A DNA stretch of 28,083 bases from a virus, in IMG/VR virus record IMGVR_UViG_3300025887_000119, positions 1-28,083 of that record; one strand, written 5' to 3'. Of this stretch, positions 21,437-28,083 are shown one piece after another. Under the pieces are notes generated by a model, which searched no databases, was not told the DNA's origin, and saw only the letters and a program-made list of their open reading frames with translations. Numbering within the stretch: position 1 is the stretch's first letter; every line of letters starts with the position of its first letter. Made by a program: the position numbers and the translations under genes.

Positions 21437-23152
21437 ATGGCAACTTATGTAAATGATTTAAGATTAAAAGAAATTGCAACCGGTGATGAGTCGGGTACAT
21501 GGGGAACATCGACGAATACAAATTTGGAACTGATTGGTGAAGCTTTAGGTTATGGCACAGAAGGTATCACTACTAATGCAAACACTCACACTACTACAGT
21601 AGCGGATGGAGCAACCGATCCCGGTAGGGCTATGTATATTGAATATACAGGTACATTAGACTCAGCATGTACGATCACTATTGCACCTAATACTTTAAAT
21701 AGAGTACATATTATTGAGAATGGAACAAGTGGCTCACAGTCTATTATTATAAAACAAGGCAGTGGAGCAACTGTAACTATACCAACGGGTGCAACTAAGA
21801 TGGTTTACTTAGATGGTGCAGGTAGTGGAGCAAAGGTAACTGATGCTTTAGCATCTTTAAATTTAGAAACAAGTAAGGTAATAGAAACAACAGCATCAAT
21901 ACAAACACCATTAATAGAATTTACAGATGGTGACGATGCAATAACTATAGCAGATGGTGGTGGCACTACTTTTGCACAAACAGCTACCTTTAGTGGTGAC
22001 ATAGATTTAGCTGGTTCTATTGACGTGGATGGTACATCTAACCTAGACATAGTAGATATAGATGGTGCTGTAGATATGGCTTCTACACTAGTAGTAGCTG
22101 GAAAAATTACAGCAGATGCTGGTATAGATATTGATAATTTTAATATCGATGGAACTACTATAGCTTTAAGTTCAGGAGATATAACATTAGACTCTGCTGG
22201 TAGAGTAGATTTAAGTGCTGATGATAATGGTGAAGTTAGATTATTTGATGGTAGTTTACATTATGGGCAGTTTAAAGAAGATAGTAATCATTTTCTTATT
22301 CAAAGTATTGTAGCCGATGCTGATATTTACATACAAGGTTTAGATGATAGTACTATTGTTAATGCGGTACAATTTGATATGTCTGATGCGGGTAGGGCTA
22401 TTTTCCCTGCAGGCGTCACAGTTCACGATGCAACTGCTCTAACAAACACAACTTTTGATGCTAGGGATATTGATAACGTAACTTCACTCAACGTACAAAA
22501 TAATGCTGCAACTATACAACGAAGCCAATCTGCTACAGCAGCACCTACTTTAGTATTCAACAAAGCTAGAGGTAGTTTAGGCTCAGAAGCAAACGTTAAT
22601 AACGGAGACTTTACAGGCTCAATTGTTTTTAGGGGTTATCATACTAATGGTTTTTATCAAACAGCAACTATAGAATCTAAAGTTTCTGGTACACACGGAA
22701 CAAGTGATATGCCGGGTACTTTATTATTTGCGACTTCAAATGATGGAAATGCTACACCAACTTCAAGAATGGAAATTGATCAAGCTGGTGTTACGAAACT
22801 TACAGGTGGAGTACAAAGCGGTAGACAAGATTTAAAATTTAACAATGGCTCAATTTCATTAGCTACTGGTGCAACTTATACATTAACAGATGTTTTAAAC
22901 ACAGGTGCTTTAATTTCTATAGGACAGAATAGAAGTAATTCAGGTATAACTTATGACCATTGTTTAATATTTGCTGAAACTGGAACAGCAGCAACTGTTG
23001 TAGCAAATCCTTCAGGCAGATTTGCTATAAATAGTGCAACAACTTCTAATTCAACAAATATTTTTGTCAATAGCGGTTCTATAGTAATATTAAATGAAGT
23101 AGGCACGACAGTAACTTATAGTATTGCGGCTTTTGTGTTCCAAGGTAATTAA
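21437..23152 (+). CDS. Probable tail fibre or tail spike protein
   Basis: The 571-residue protein starts MATYVNDLRLKEIATGDESG, the N-terminus of a fibre family common in marine podoviruses; about residues 1-140 are the attachment-like head part. From about 150 to 300 there are degenerate repeats of beta-helix type (IDLAGSIDVDGTSNLDIVDI and ADAGIDIDNFNIDGTTIALS). The last third has a different, Asn/Ser-rich fold (GFYQTATIESKVSGTHGTSD), fitting a host-binding domain or trimerising tip. It is likely the receptor-binding device; the host receptor is unknown. Confidence 0.75.
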   Translation: MATYVNDLRLKEIATGDESGTWGTSTNTNLELIGEALGYGTEGITTNANTHTTTVADGATDPGRAMYIEYTGTLDSACTITIAPNTLNRVHIIENGTSGSQSIIIKQGSGATVTIPTGATKMVYLDGAGSGAKVTDALASLNLETSKVIETTASIQTPLIEFTDGDDAITIADGGGTTFAQTATFSGDIDLAGSIDVDGTSNLDIVDIDGAVDMASTLVVAGKITADAGIDIDNFNIDGTTIALSSGDITLDSAGRVDLSADDNGEVRLFDGSLHYGQFKEDSNHFLIQSIVADADIYIQGLDDSTIVNAVQFDMSDAGRAIFPAGVTVHDATALTNTTFDARDIDNVTSLNVQNNAATIQRSQSATAAPTLVFNKARGSLGSEANVNNGDFTGSIVFRGYHTNGFYQTATIESKVSGTHGTSDMPGTLLFATSNDGNATPTSRMEIDQAGVTKLTGGVQSGRQDLKFNNGSISLATGATYTLTDVLNTGALISIGQNRSNSGITYDHCLIFAETGTAATVVANPSGRFAINSATTSNSTNIFVNSGSIVILNEVGTTVTYSIAAFVFQGN

Positions 23153-23164
23153 TAGGAGAAAAAA

Positions 23165-23419
23165 ATGACACTAAAATATGAAATAAATATGTTTGAAACT
23201 GACCCAGATGATGCTTCAAAAACTTTTGTAACTCTAGTAGCGACAACAGAAACAGGAAAATCACTTGCAATTAGTAAATCTGTAACAACAGGCACTAAAA
23301 CTGATGCTAAAATAGTAAAAGCAGCACAAGCAGCAGCACAATCTGAGATTGATACATGGGTATCTCAAGTTACTAATGTAGGTAAAACTTGGAATCCAGA
23401 TACAGGGGCAATAGAGTAA
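23165..23419 (+). CDS. Small protein after the tail fibre gene
   Basis: The 84-residue product (MTLKYEINMFETDPDDASKT) has a beta start, then a helix rich in Ala and Lys (AKIVKAAQAAAQSEIDTWVS) and a Gly/Trp end. AGGAG lies just upstream. It follows the fibre gene by 12 bases. Small proteins after fibre genes are sometimes fibre-assembly chaperones, and the charged helix would suit this, but there is no recognisable motif. Function unknown. Confidence 0.6.
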   Translation: MTLKYEINMFETDPDDASKTFVTLVATTETGKSLAISKSVTTGTKTDAKIVKAAQAAAQSEIDTWVSQVTNVGKTWNPDTGAIE

Positions 23420-23423
23420 AATA

Positions 23424-23630
23424 ATGGAAGAAAATTATTTTATAAATGTACTAAAAGTATTAGATGCGTCAATAGAAAGAGGCACTTGGAAAGGTTCTGA
23501 AATAGAAGGTGTAGCAAATCTACGCAAGATTACTTTACAAGGCATTAAAAATATAGCCGAAGCTTCACAACAAGAACAAGAAGTAAAAGAAGTTGAAGAA
23601 CCAATCAATAAAAAAGCTGTAGAAAAATAA
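23424..23630 (+). CDS. Small charged protein before the gp10-like gene
   Basis: The 68-residue product (MEENYFINVLKVLDASIERG) has a helical hydrophobic first half containing TWKGSEIEGVANLRKI and a very acidic-to-basic tail (QEQEVKEVEEPINKKAVEK). It lies four bases after the previous gene and one base before the next, so it is co-translated with both. No family recognised. It could be a tail-assembly helper like those after fibre genes. Confidence 0.58.
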   Translation: MEENYFINVLKVLDASIERGTWKGSEIEGVANLRKITLQGIKNIAEASQQEQEVKEVEEPINKKAVEK

Positions 23631-23631
23631 A

Positions 23632-25476
23632 ATGCCATTAGCTAGGTATACATTTAAACCCGGCATAAACAAAGAAGGGACTTCATATAGCAATGAAGGT
23701 AATTGGTTTGATGCTGACAAAATAAGATTTCGTGCAGGTCGTCCTGAAAAAATAGGAGGATGGGTAAAGAAAAGTGTTAATAGTTTTTTAGGATCGGCAA
23801 GAAAACTACATCAATGGATTGGTTTAGACACAGATAAATTTATAGGTTTAGGTACACATATAAAATTATATTTACTTAAAGGTAATGCTTTTTATGACAT
23901 TACACCTGTAAGAGCAACAACAACTAACGGAATTACATTTGCAGCTACAGATGGCAGTTCAACTATTACAGCTACTGATTCTGATCATAAAGCAAACAAA
24001 GGGGATTTTGTTACTATTGCTGGTGCAGCAAGTCTAGGTGGTCTAATAACAGCAGCTGTATTAAATCAAGAATATGAAATTGCATCAGTTACAAATGTAA
24101 ACGTATATACATTTATTGCTAAAGATACATCAGGAGATACAGTAACTGCCAATAGTAGTGATACAGGTAATGGTGGTGCAGGAGTTGATGGTGCTTATCA
24201 AATCAATATAGGTTCTGATTTTTACACAAGTGGATTCGGTTTTGGTTCAGGTAACTGGGGTCAAAGTTCTTGGGGAGGTGGTATTAATAGTTTTTCTACA
24301 CAACTTAGATTATGGACATTAGATAATTTTGGAGAAGATTTAGTTGCTAATCCAAGAGGTGGAAGTATTTATTATTGGGACAAAACAAATGGAGAAACTA
24401 CAAGAGCAGTAGATTTTTCTACACTTACTAATGCATCTGATACACCTACAATAGCAAATCAAATAATTGTTTCAGAAATAGATAGGCATATTATTTGTAT
24501 GGGATGTAATCCTATTGGAACTACAACACAAGACCCTATGCAGGTTAGATGGTCAGATCAAGAAAATGCTGCACAATGGACACCAAAGACTAATAATACT
24601 GCTGGAGGTTTAAGGCTTTCATCAGGTTCTGAAATTATAGGAGCAGTTAGAACAAGACAAGAAATACTTATATTTACAGATACTGCTTTATATTCTATGC
24701 AGTTTATTGGTCCTCCTTTTATATTTGGTATTAATTTAATAACAGAAGGTACAAGCACAGTATCACCACAAGCATTTATAAATGCTAATAATGTGGTTTA
24801 TTTTATGGATCAAGATAATTTCTATATATATTCAGGTTCAGTTCAATCTTTACCCTGTACAGTAAGAGCATATGTATTTGAAGATTTTAATTATGGACAA
24901 ACATTTAAAGTATTTGCTACACGGAATGCACAGTTTAATGAAGTATCATGGTTTTATTGTTCAAGTACATCAGAAGAAATAGATAGATATGTTACTTATA
25001 ACTATCTTGAGCAAACATGGTCAATAGGTACATTACCAAGAACATCATGGATAGATGCTGGAGGTGCTTCAAGTAACCCTTTAGCAGCAGGTTCTAGTGG
25101 TACATCATCTAATTTTTTATATGAACATGAAGTAGGTTCTAATGATGATGGTTCAGCAATGACAGCCTTTGTAGAAAGTGCAGACTTTGATGCAGGTGAT
25201 GGTAATCAATTTATGCACATCCAAAGATTAATACCTGATGTTGCTTTTATAGGTACAGATACAGAGCCTGAACTTACATACTCAATAAAGACTAGAGACT
25301 TTCCTTTAGGTAGTTTAAACACTGCAACAACTGCAACTGTAACTAATACAACTGGTGTAGCTTATGTTAGAGCAAGAGCAAGACAGATGAGAGTTAGAAT
25401 AGAAAGCACAGATGTAGATAATAGCTGGAGACTAGGAGATACAAGGTTTGACATTAAAGCGGATGGAAGAAGATGA
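23632..25476 (+). CDS. P22 gp10-like tail protein (packaged DNA stabilisation)
   Basis: The 614-residue product has a beta-propeller-like pattern: repeated IYYW-, IICMGC- and ILIFTD-type strands, each with a Trp or Tyr marker. The N-terminal RYTFKPGINKEGTSYSNEGN and the segments MQVRWSDQENAAQW and RTRQEILIFTDTALYSMQFI match those I know from P22 gp10-like and T7 gp12-like hub proteins. An insertion near residues 90-180 (Thr/Ala-rich) looks like an extra surface domain. gp10 forms the ring that follows gp4 in the tail and seals the head. The order gp4-like then gp10-like agrees with P22-type tails. Confidence 0.78.
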   Translation: MPLARYTFKPGINKEGTSYSNEGNWFDADKIRFRAGRPEKIGGWVKKSVNSFLGSARKLHQWIGLDTDKFIGLGTHIKLYLLKGNAFYDITPVRATTTNGITFAATDGSSTITATDSDHKANKGDFVTIAGAASLGGLITAAVLNQEYEIASVTNVNVYTFIAKDTSGDTVTANSSDTGNGGAGVDGAYQINIGSDFYTSGFGFGSGNWGQSSWGGGINSFSTQLRLWTLDNFGEDLVANPRGGSIYYWDKTNGETTRAVDFSTLTNASDTPTIANQIIVSEIDRHIICMGCNPIGTTTQDPMQVRWSDQENAAQWTPKTNNTAGGLRLSSGSEIIGAVRTRQEILIFTDTALYSMQFIGPPFIFGINLITEGTSTVSPQAFINANNVVYFMDQDNFYIYSGSVQSLPCTVRAYVFEDFNYGQTFKVFATRNAQFNEVSWFYCSSTSEEIDRYVTYNYLEQTWSIGTLPRTSWIDAGGASSNPLAAGSSGTSSNFLYEHEVGSNDDGSAMTAFVESADFDAGDGNQFMHIQRLIPDVAFIGTDTEPELTYSIKTRDFPLGSLNTATTATVTNTTGVAYVRARARQMRVRIESTDVDNSWRLGDTRFDIKADGRR

Positions 25477-25640
25477 GCGAAGCATTCAATGTAAACACTC
25501 CATTAGAAATACCACCTGAAGAATATAGTGCGGATTATATACGTAGATTAATAAATCAACTGCGTTTAAACTTCGTGCAAATAGATTCACCTGATAATAT
25601 CAGAGAGGTATCACAAGCATTTGATTGGTATATTTCATAA
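25473..25640 (+). CDS. Small 55-residue protein
   Basis: A short gene fits exactly between its neighbours: ATG at 25473 overlaps the gp10-like stop as ATGA, and its TAA ends on the first base of the next ATG. The product is MSEAFNVNTPLEIPPEEYSA followed by a helix DYIRRLINQLRLNFVQIDS and an end with QAFDWYIS. It is acidic in the first part. The GTTTAAAC at 25564-25571 is within the codons of the helix. From memory, similar tiny genes occur beside gp10-like genes in other marine podoviruses. Function unknown. Confidence 0.65.
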   Translation: MSEAFNVNTPLEIPPEEYSADYIRRLINQLRLNFVQIDSPDNIREVSQAFDWYIS

Positions 25641-25972
25641 TGGCAAATAGATATACACAAGTAATAACAACACTAGCAACAACAAATGCTACTAGCGTTT
25701 ACACAGTACCTGATAATAAAACAGCCATAGTAAAAACATTAAGTGCTTACAATGTAGATGGCAGTAGTGCAATGACACTTACTGTACAGGTAACAGACAC
25801 GAGTGAAAGTGTAACAGCTACTTGGGATATAGAGTCCATAGCTGCAACAACTCGCAAAGGATTTTTAACTAACGGAGAGGTGTTAGTTTTAGATGAATTA
25901 GATATAATAAAGCTTACTGCCAGTACAGCAGATAAATTTCACATCGTAATAGGTGTGTTGGAAATAGATTAG
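25640..25972 (+). CDS. Small beta-rich virion protein
   Basis: The ATG at 25640 (MANRYTQVITTLATTNATSV) overlaps the previous stop, and is preferred over the upstream in-frame ATG at 25625, which lies inside the 55-residue gene. The 110-residue product has alternating strands (AIVKTLSAYNVDGSSAMTLT, FHIVIGVLEID) and is Thr/Ser-rich with a single acidic centre. It looks like a jelly-roll or Ig-type structural subunit of the tail. Exact role unknown. Confidence 0.65.
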   Translation: MANRYTQVITTLATTNATSVYTVPDNKTAIVKTLSAYNVDGSSAMTLTVQVTDTSESVTATWDIESIAATTRKGFLTNGEVLVLDELDIIKLTASTADKFHIVIGVLEID

Positions 25973-25981
25973 GAGACCACT

Positions 25982-27613
25982 ATGAGTAACTTTCCACTTA
26001 AAAATGCAGCAGATCAACTAGCCACACAGGGGAGATATGGCGATACTATGATGGTTCATATGAACCCCATAGAAGTCGATGCCTTGGCAAAACTATCACC
26101 GACTGGTCAGTTGACTATCAATCCACAAACAGGGCAACCAGAAGCGTTTCTGCCCCTTCTAGGATCATTGCTTGCACCAACACTATTAGGTGGCACAGCA
26201 TTAGGTGCAACACTTGGAACAGTAGGAGCATCTGCATTAGGTACAGGACTAGGTACTATTGCCGAAGGTGGTAGTTTAAAAGAAGGTATAACAGCTGGAA
26301 TAATGGGTGGACTAACAGGTGGTTTACTTAAAGGATTTATGCCAGCAACAGGTGCAGATTTAGCAGCAGAAGCTGGTCAGGAAGCAGTAACACAAGCAGT
26401 TCCAGATGTAAGTACATTATCAAAATTGCAAGCAGCCACATCACCTTCAACACAAGCATTACAAGCTGGTCAACTAGGTATGGAAGGTGGAGCAGCAGCA
26501 CAAGGTTTTTTTGATAGACTTGGAGGTAACTTAGGAATTACTCAAGGAGCATCACAAGACATGTTAACTGGTGTTGATCCAACAGGACTTACACAATCAC
26601 AAGCATTTATGAATACAGCTTTACCAGCAGCAGCATCAGGACTTGTTGGTGAAATGTATGTACCAATGGATATGGGTGGACCAGCAGAAGAACCTGATCC
26701 ATTTGGAGAATATGAAGGACCATACATGCCTACAGAACAAAGAACTATGATTCCGGGAAGTGGAGGCGATCCATTTGGTTCAGCCTTTGGTGGTGAGCAA
26801 ATGCTTATAGGAGGCAATCCTTTTCCATCTGGACCTGAGTTTGAAGATGGTGGAAAAGTATCATCGGCATTTGAAGGTTTGCCTGCAATGTCAGGATTAG
26901 CATTAGCAGGTAACATGATGCAACAAGGTGGTATGCAAGGACTATTACCATTAGCTATGGACATGTATAAAAATAATGATGACAAACCAAATACAGAAGA
27001 AGAAATGAAACGTCAGATGATAGGTACAGTACCAGCTGATATGGTTGCAGGTATGGATGCAATGCAAGTACCTACAGATATGTTAGCTGCTGGTGGTATG
27101 CCTTTACAGAATCCAAGTAAAGCTGATCTTGATAATGATGGAACACTATCTTCATATGAAAGAACAAGAGGTAAAGCTATAGAAGGCAACATGAAAAACA
27201 TGGGTGGTCTTATTAGAATGGCAACAGGTGGTATGCCTGCACAAGAAGAGATAGCACGTAGTTCAGAAACTTTAGAAAGAATGAAAATAGATCAAGCTAT
27301 ACAAGAACAATTAGCTAGAAGTATGTCAGCACCTATGATTGATCCAAGACTAGGAAGAATGGCTGACCCTATTAGTACACCTACACAAAGAACTTTAAAT
27401 GATGTAATGACACCACAGCCTTATCAAGCACCATCATTAAACGATATACGTTCAATGCAAAGTCAAGCTTTAGATGCTAGGTTTGATCCTCAAGGATTTA
27501 ACAGACAATATAATCCTGTTGTTATGGGAGTTGAAGCAGCAGCACCTGTTCTTACTAAGGGTGCTTTAGAACTTTACGAAGCTATAGACGAATACAGAAA
27601 GAGAGATAACTAA
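25982..27613 (+). CDS. Large Gly/Met-rich late protein with EF-hand-like loop
   Basis: 543 residues behind a good AGGAG site. Residues 55-115 are Gly/Ala/Leu-rich and hydrophobic (LLGSLLAPTLLGGTALGATL), a stretch that can enter membranes. The middle is Pro/Gly/Met-rich with low complexity; there is one canonical EF-hand-type loop, DLDNDGTLSSYE at 382-393, with Asp at positions 1, 3, 5, Gly at 6 and Glu at 12. After it come GG motifs (NMGGLIRMATGGMPAQEEIA) and a helical C-terminus. Hydrophobic, glycine-zipper late proteins in this position are often internal virion or ejection proteins that pass into the cell with the DNA. That role is inferred; no family name is certain. Confidence 0.6.
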   Translation: MSNFPLKNAADQLATQGRYGDTMMVHMNPIEVDALAKLSPTGQLTINPQTGQPEAFLPLLGSLLAPTLLGGTALGATLGTVGASALGTGLGTIAEGGSLKEGITAGIMGGLTGGLLKGFMPATGADLAAEAGQEAVTQAVPDVSTLSKLQAATSPSTQALQAGQLGMEGGAAAQGFFDRLGGNLGITQGASQDMLTGVDPTGLTQSQAFMNTALPAAASGLVGEMYVPMDMGGPAEEPDPFGEYEGPYMPTEQRTMIPGSGGDPFGSAFGGEQMLIGGNPFPSGPEFEDGGKVSSAFEGLPAMSGLALAGNMMQQGGMQGLLPLAMDMYKNNDDKPNTEEEMKRQMIGTVPADMVAGMDAMQVPTDMLAAGGMPLQNPSKADLDNDGTLSSYERTRGKAIEGNMKNMGGLIRMATGGMPAQEEIARSSETLERMKIDQAIQEQLARSMSAPMIDPRLGRMADPISTPTQRTLNDVMTPQPYQAPSLNDIRSMQSQALDARFDPQGFNRQYNPVVMGVEAAAPVLTKGALELYEAIDEYRKRDN

Positions 27614-28083
27614 TGGGAATGTCAGGCGGAAGCGGAAAAGGTGGCGCACCTAATATTCCTGATTTTGGATCAGATTATTTCCAACCTCAATATCCTATTG
27701 GTCCTGTAGGCGGAAGAACAGGAACAGGAGGCAAAGCAAACACAGGACAGTTTGGTGGATTCGGTAGTAAAAGAAGAATGCAAGCACCAAGACCTTCATT
27801 GCAACAACAATACGCAGGACTTAATCAAGGTGTACAAGGATTTCAACCTTTAGGTATTAGAGGATATACACCGCCACCACAGTTTCAGCCTTTTCCAATA
27901 TATGGAGGCGGACGTGGAGGTAAATCTGGAGGAGGTTTTGGAGGAGGTTACGGAGGCGGTTACGGAGGCGGTTACGGAGGCGGTTACGGAGGCGGTTTTG
28001 AAGGCGGAGGCGGATTCAATCCATTTGGATATAATTCTTTCCAAGGAAATCCTTTCTTAAATCAACCACAATTACCAACCATT
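27613..28083 (+). CDS. Gly-rich protein, cut at the window end
   Basis: The frame is open from the ATG at 27613, which overlaps the previous stop, to the last base, giving 157 residues so far. It begins MGMSGGSGKGGAPNIPDFGS, continues with a Gln/Pro/Phe-rich part (PPPQFQPFPIYGGGRGG), and then a run of GGY repeats encoded by a 12-base tandem repeat, followed by Phe/Asn/Gln-rich sequence (NPFGYNSFQGNPFLNQPQ). The composition is that of a disordered or phase-separating protein. It is likely another internal or tail protein; the true end and function are not visible. Confidence 0.55.
   Translation, partial: MGMSGGSGKGGAPNIPDFGSDYFQPQYPIGPVGGRTGTGGKANTGQFGGFGSKRRMQAPRPSLQQQYAGLNQGVQGFQPLGIRGYTPPPQFQPFPIYGGGRGGKSGGGFGGGYGGGYGGGYGGGYGGGFEGGGGFNPFGYNSFQGNPFLNQPQLPTI
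27946..27993 (+). repeat. 12-base tandem repeat encoding GYGG
   Basis: Four perfect copies of ggttacggaggc run in tandem, with degenerate copies on both sides. In frame they encode Gly-Tyr-Gly-Gly units of the late protein. The number of copies could change by slippage without breaking the reading frame. An antisense open frame across it is a by-product of the repeat. Confidence 0.85.

Noticed and set aside
26542-26985. Antisense open frame of 147 codons within the 543-residue late gene
   Set aside because: Pro/Ser/Gly composition mirrors the Gly/Pro-rich sense gene and there is no start signal.
27850-28044. Antisense frame with TASV repeats at the right edge
   Set aside because: It is only the reverse reading of the 12-base GYGG repeat in the plus-strand gene.

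Overview
The window reads as a large piece of a tailed-phage genome, most likely a marine podovirus. The evidence is a compact run of virion genes that start on or next to the previous stop codon, in this order: small and large terminase, an 802-aa portal, a GroES-like co-chaperonin, scaffold, a decoration-like protein, HK97-type major capsid protein, P22 gp4-like connector proteins and a P22 gp10-like tail protein. No sheath, tape-measure or tail-chaperone genes are visible. The overall gene style (AT-rich, many tiny lysine-rich proteins, GWG-type beta repeat proteins) recalls phages of marine alphaproteobacteria and uncultured Mediterranean phages. The host and virus group are inferred, not shown. 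There is no integrase, tRNA, CRISPR array or insertion sequence in the window.

Left arm (1-5495, minus strand). Twelve genes read leftward, the last cut by the window edge. Three have recognisable features: a CobS/MoxR-type AAA+ ATPase, a SprT-like zinc metalloprotein and a DUF3846-like protein. The others are small or unknown, including a two-helix membrane protein. These look like early or middle genes. The arm is visibly richer in G+C than the right arm. A sigma70-like promoter at 5590-5619 faces it, and a second lies at 1085-1112. Five genes share the leader AACTGGAG, and three of these have a stem-loop just upstream of it.

Divergent centre (5496-6551). The promoter, several perfect stem-loops, the small terminase gene and a 405-base mostly non-coding stretch with C-runs and two large inverted repeats sit here. 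This is the likely control hub and possibly the packaging region.

Right arm (5691-28083, plus strand). The order is packaging and head genes (5691-15616), a membrane-protein pair that may be the holin part of a lysis cassette (15616-16130), four tiny basic proteins and a thermonuclease-like enzyme (16130-17442), then connectors, a Rossmann-like protein of unknown role, beta-rich tail proteins, a probable tail fibre, the gp10-like protein and two Gly-rich late proteins, the last cut by the window edge. A terminator-like structure follows the capsid gene.

Two whole-window observations stand out. The palindrome GTTTAAAC occurs 11 times where about one is expected. The left-arm stem-loop/leader arrangement recurs in a way that suggests a shared post-transcriptional or operator-type control.
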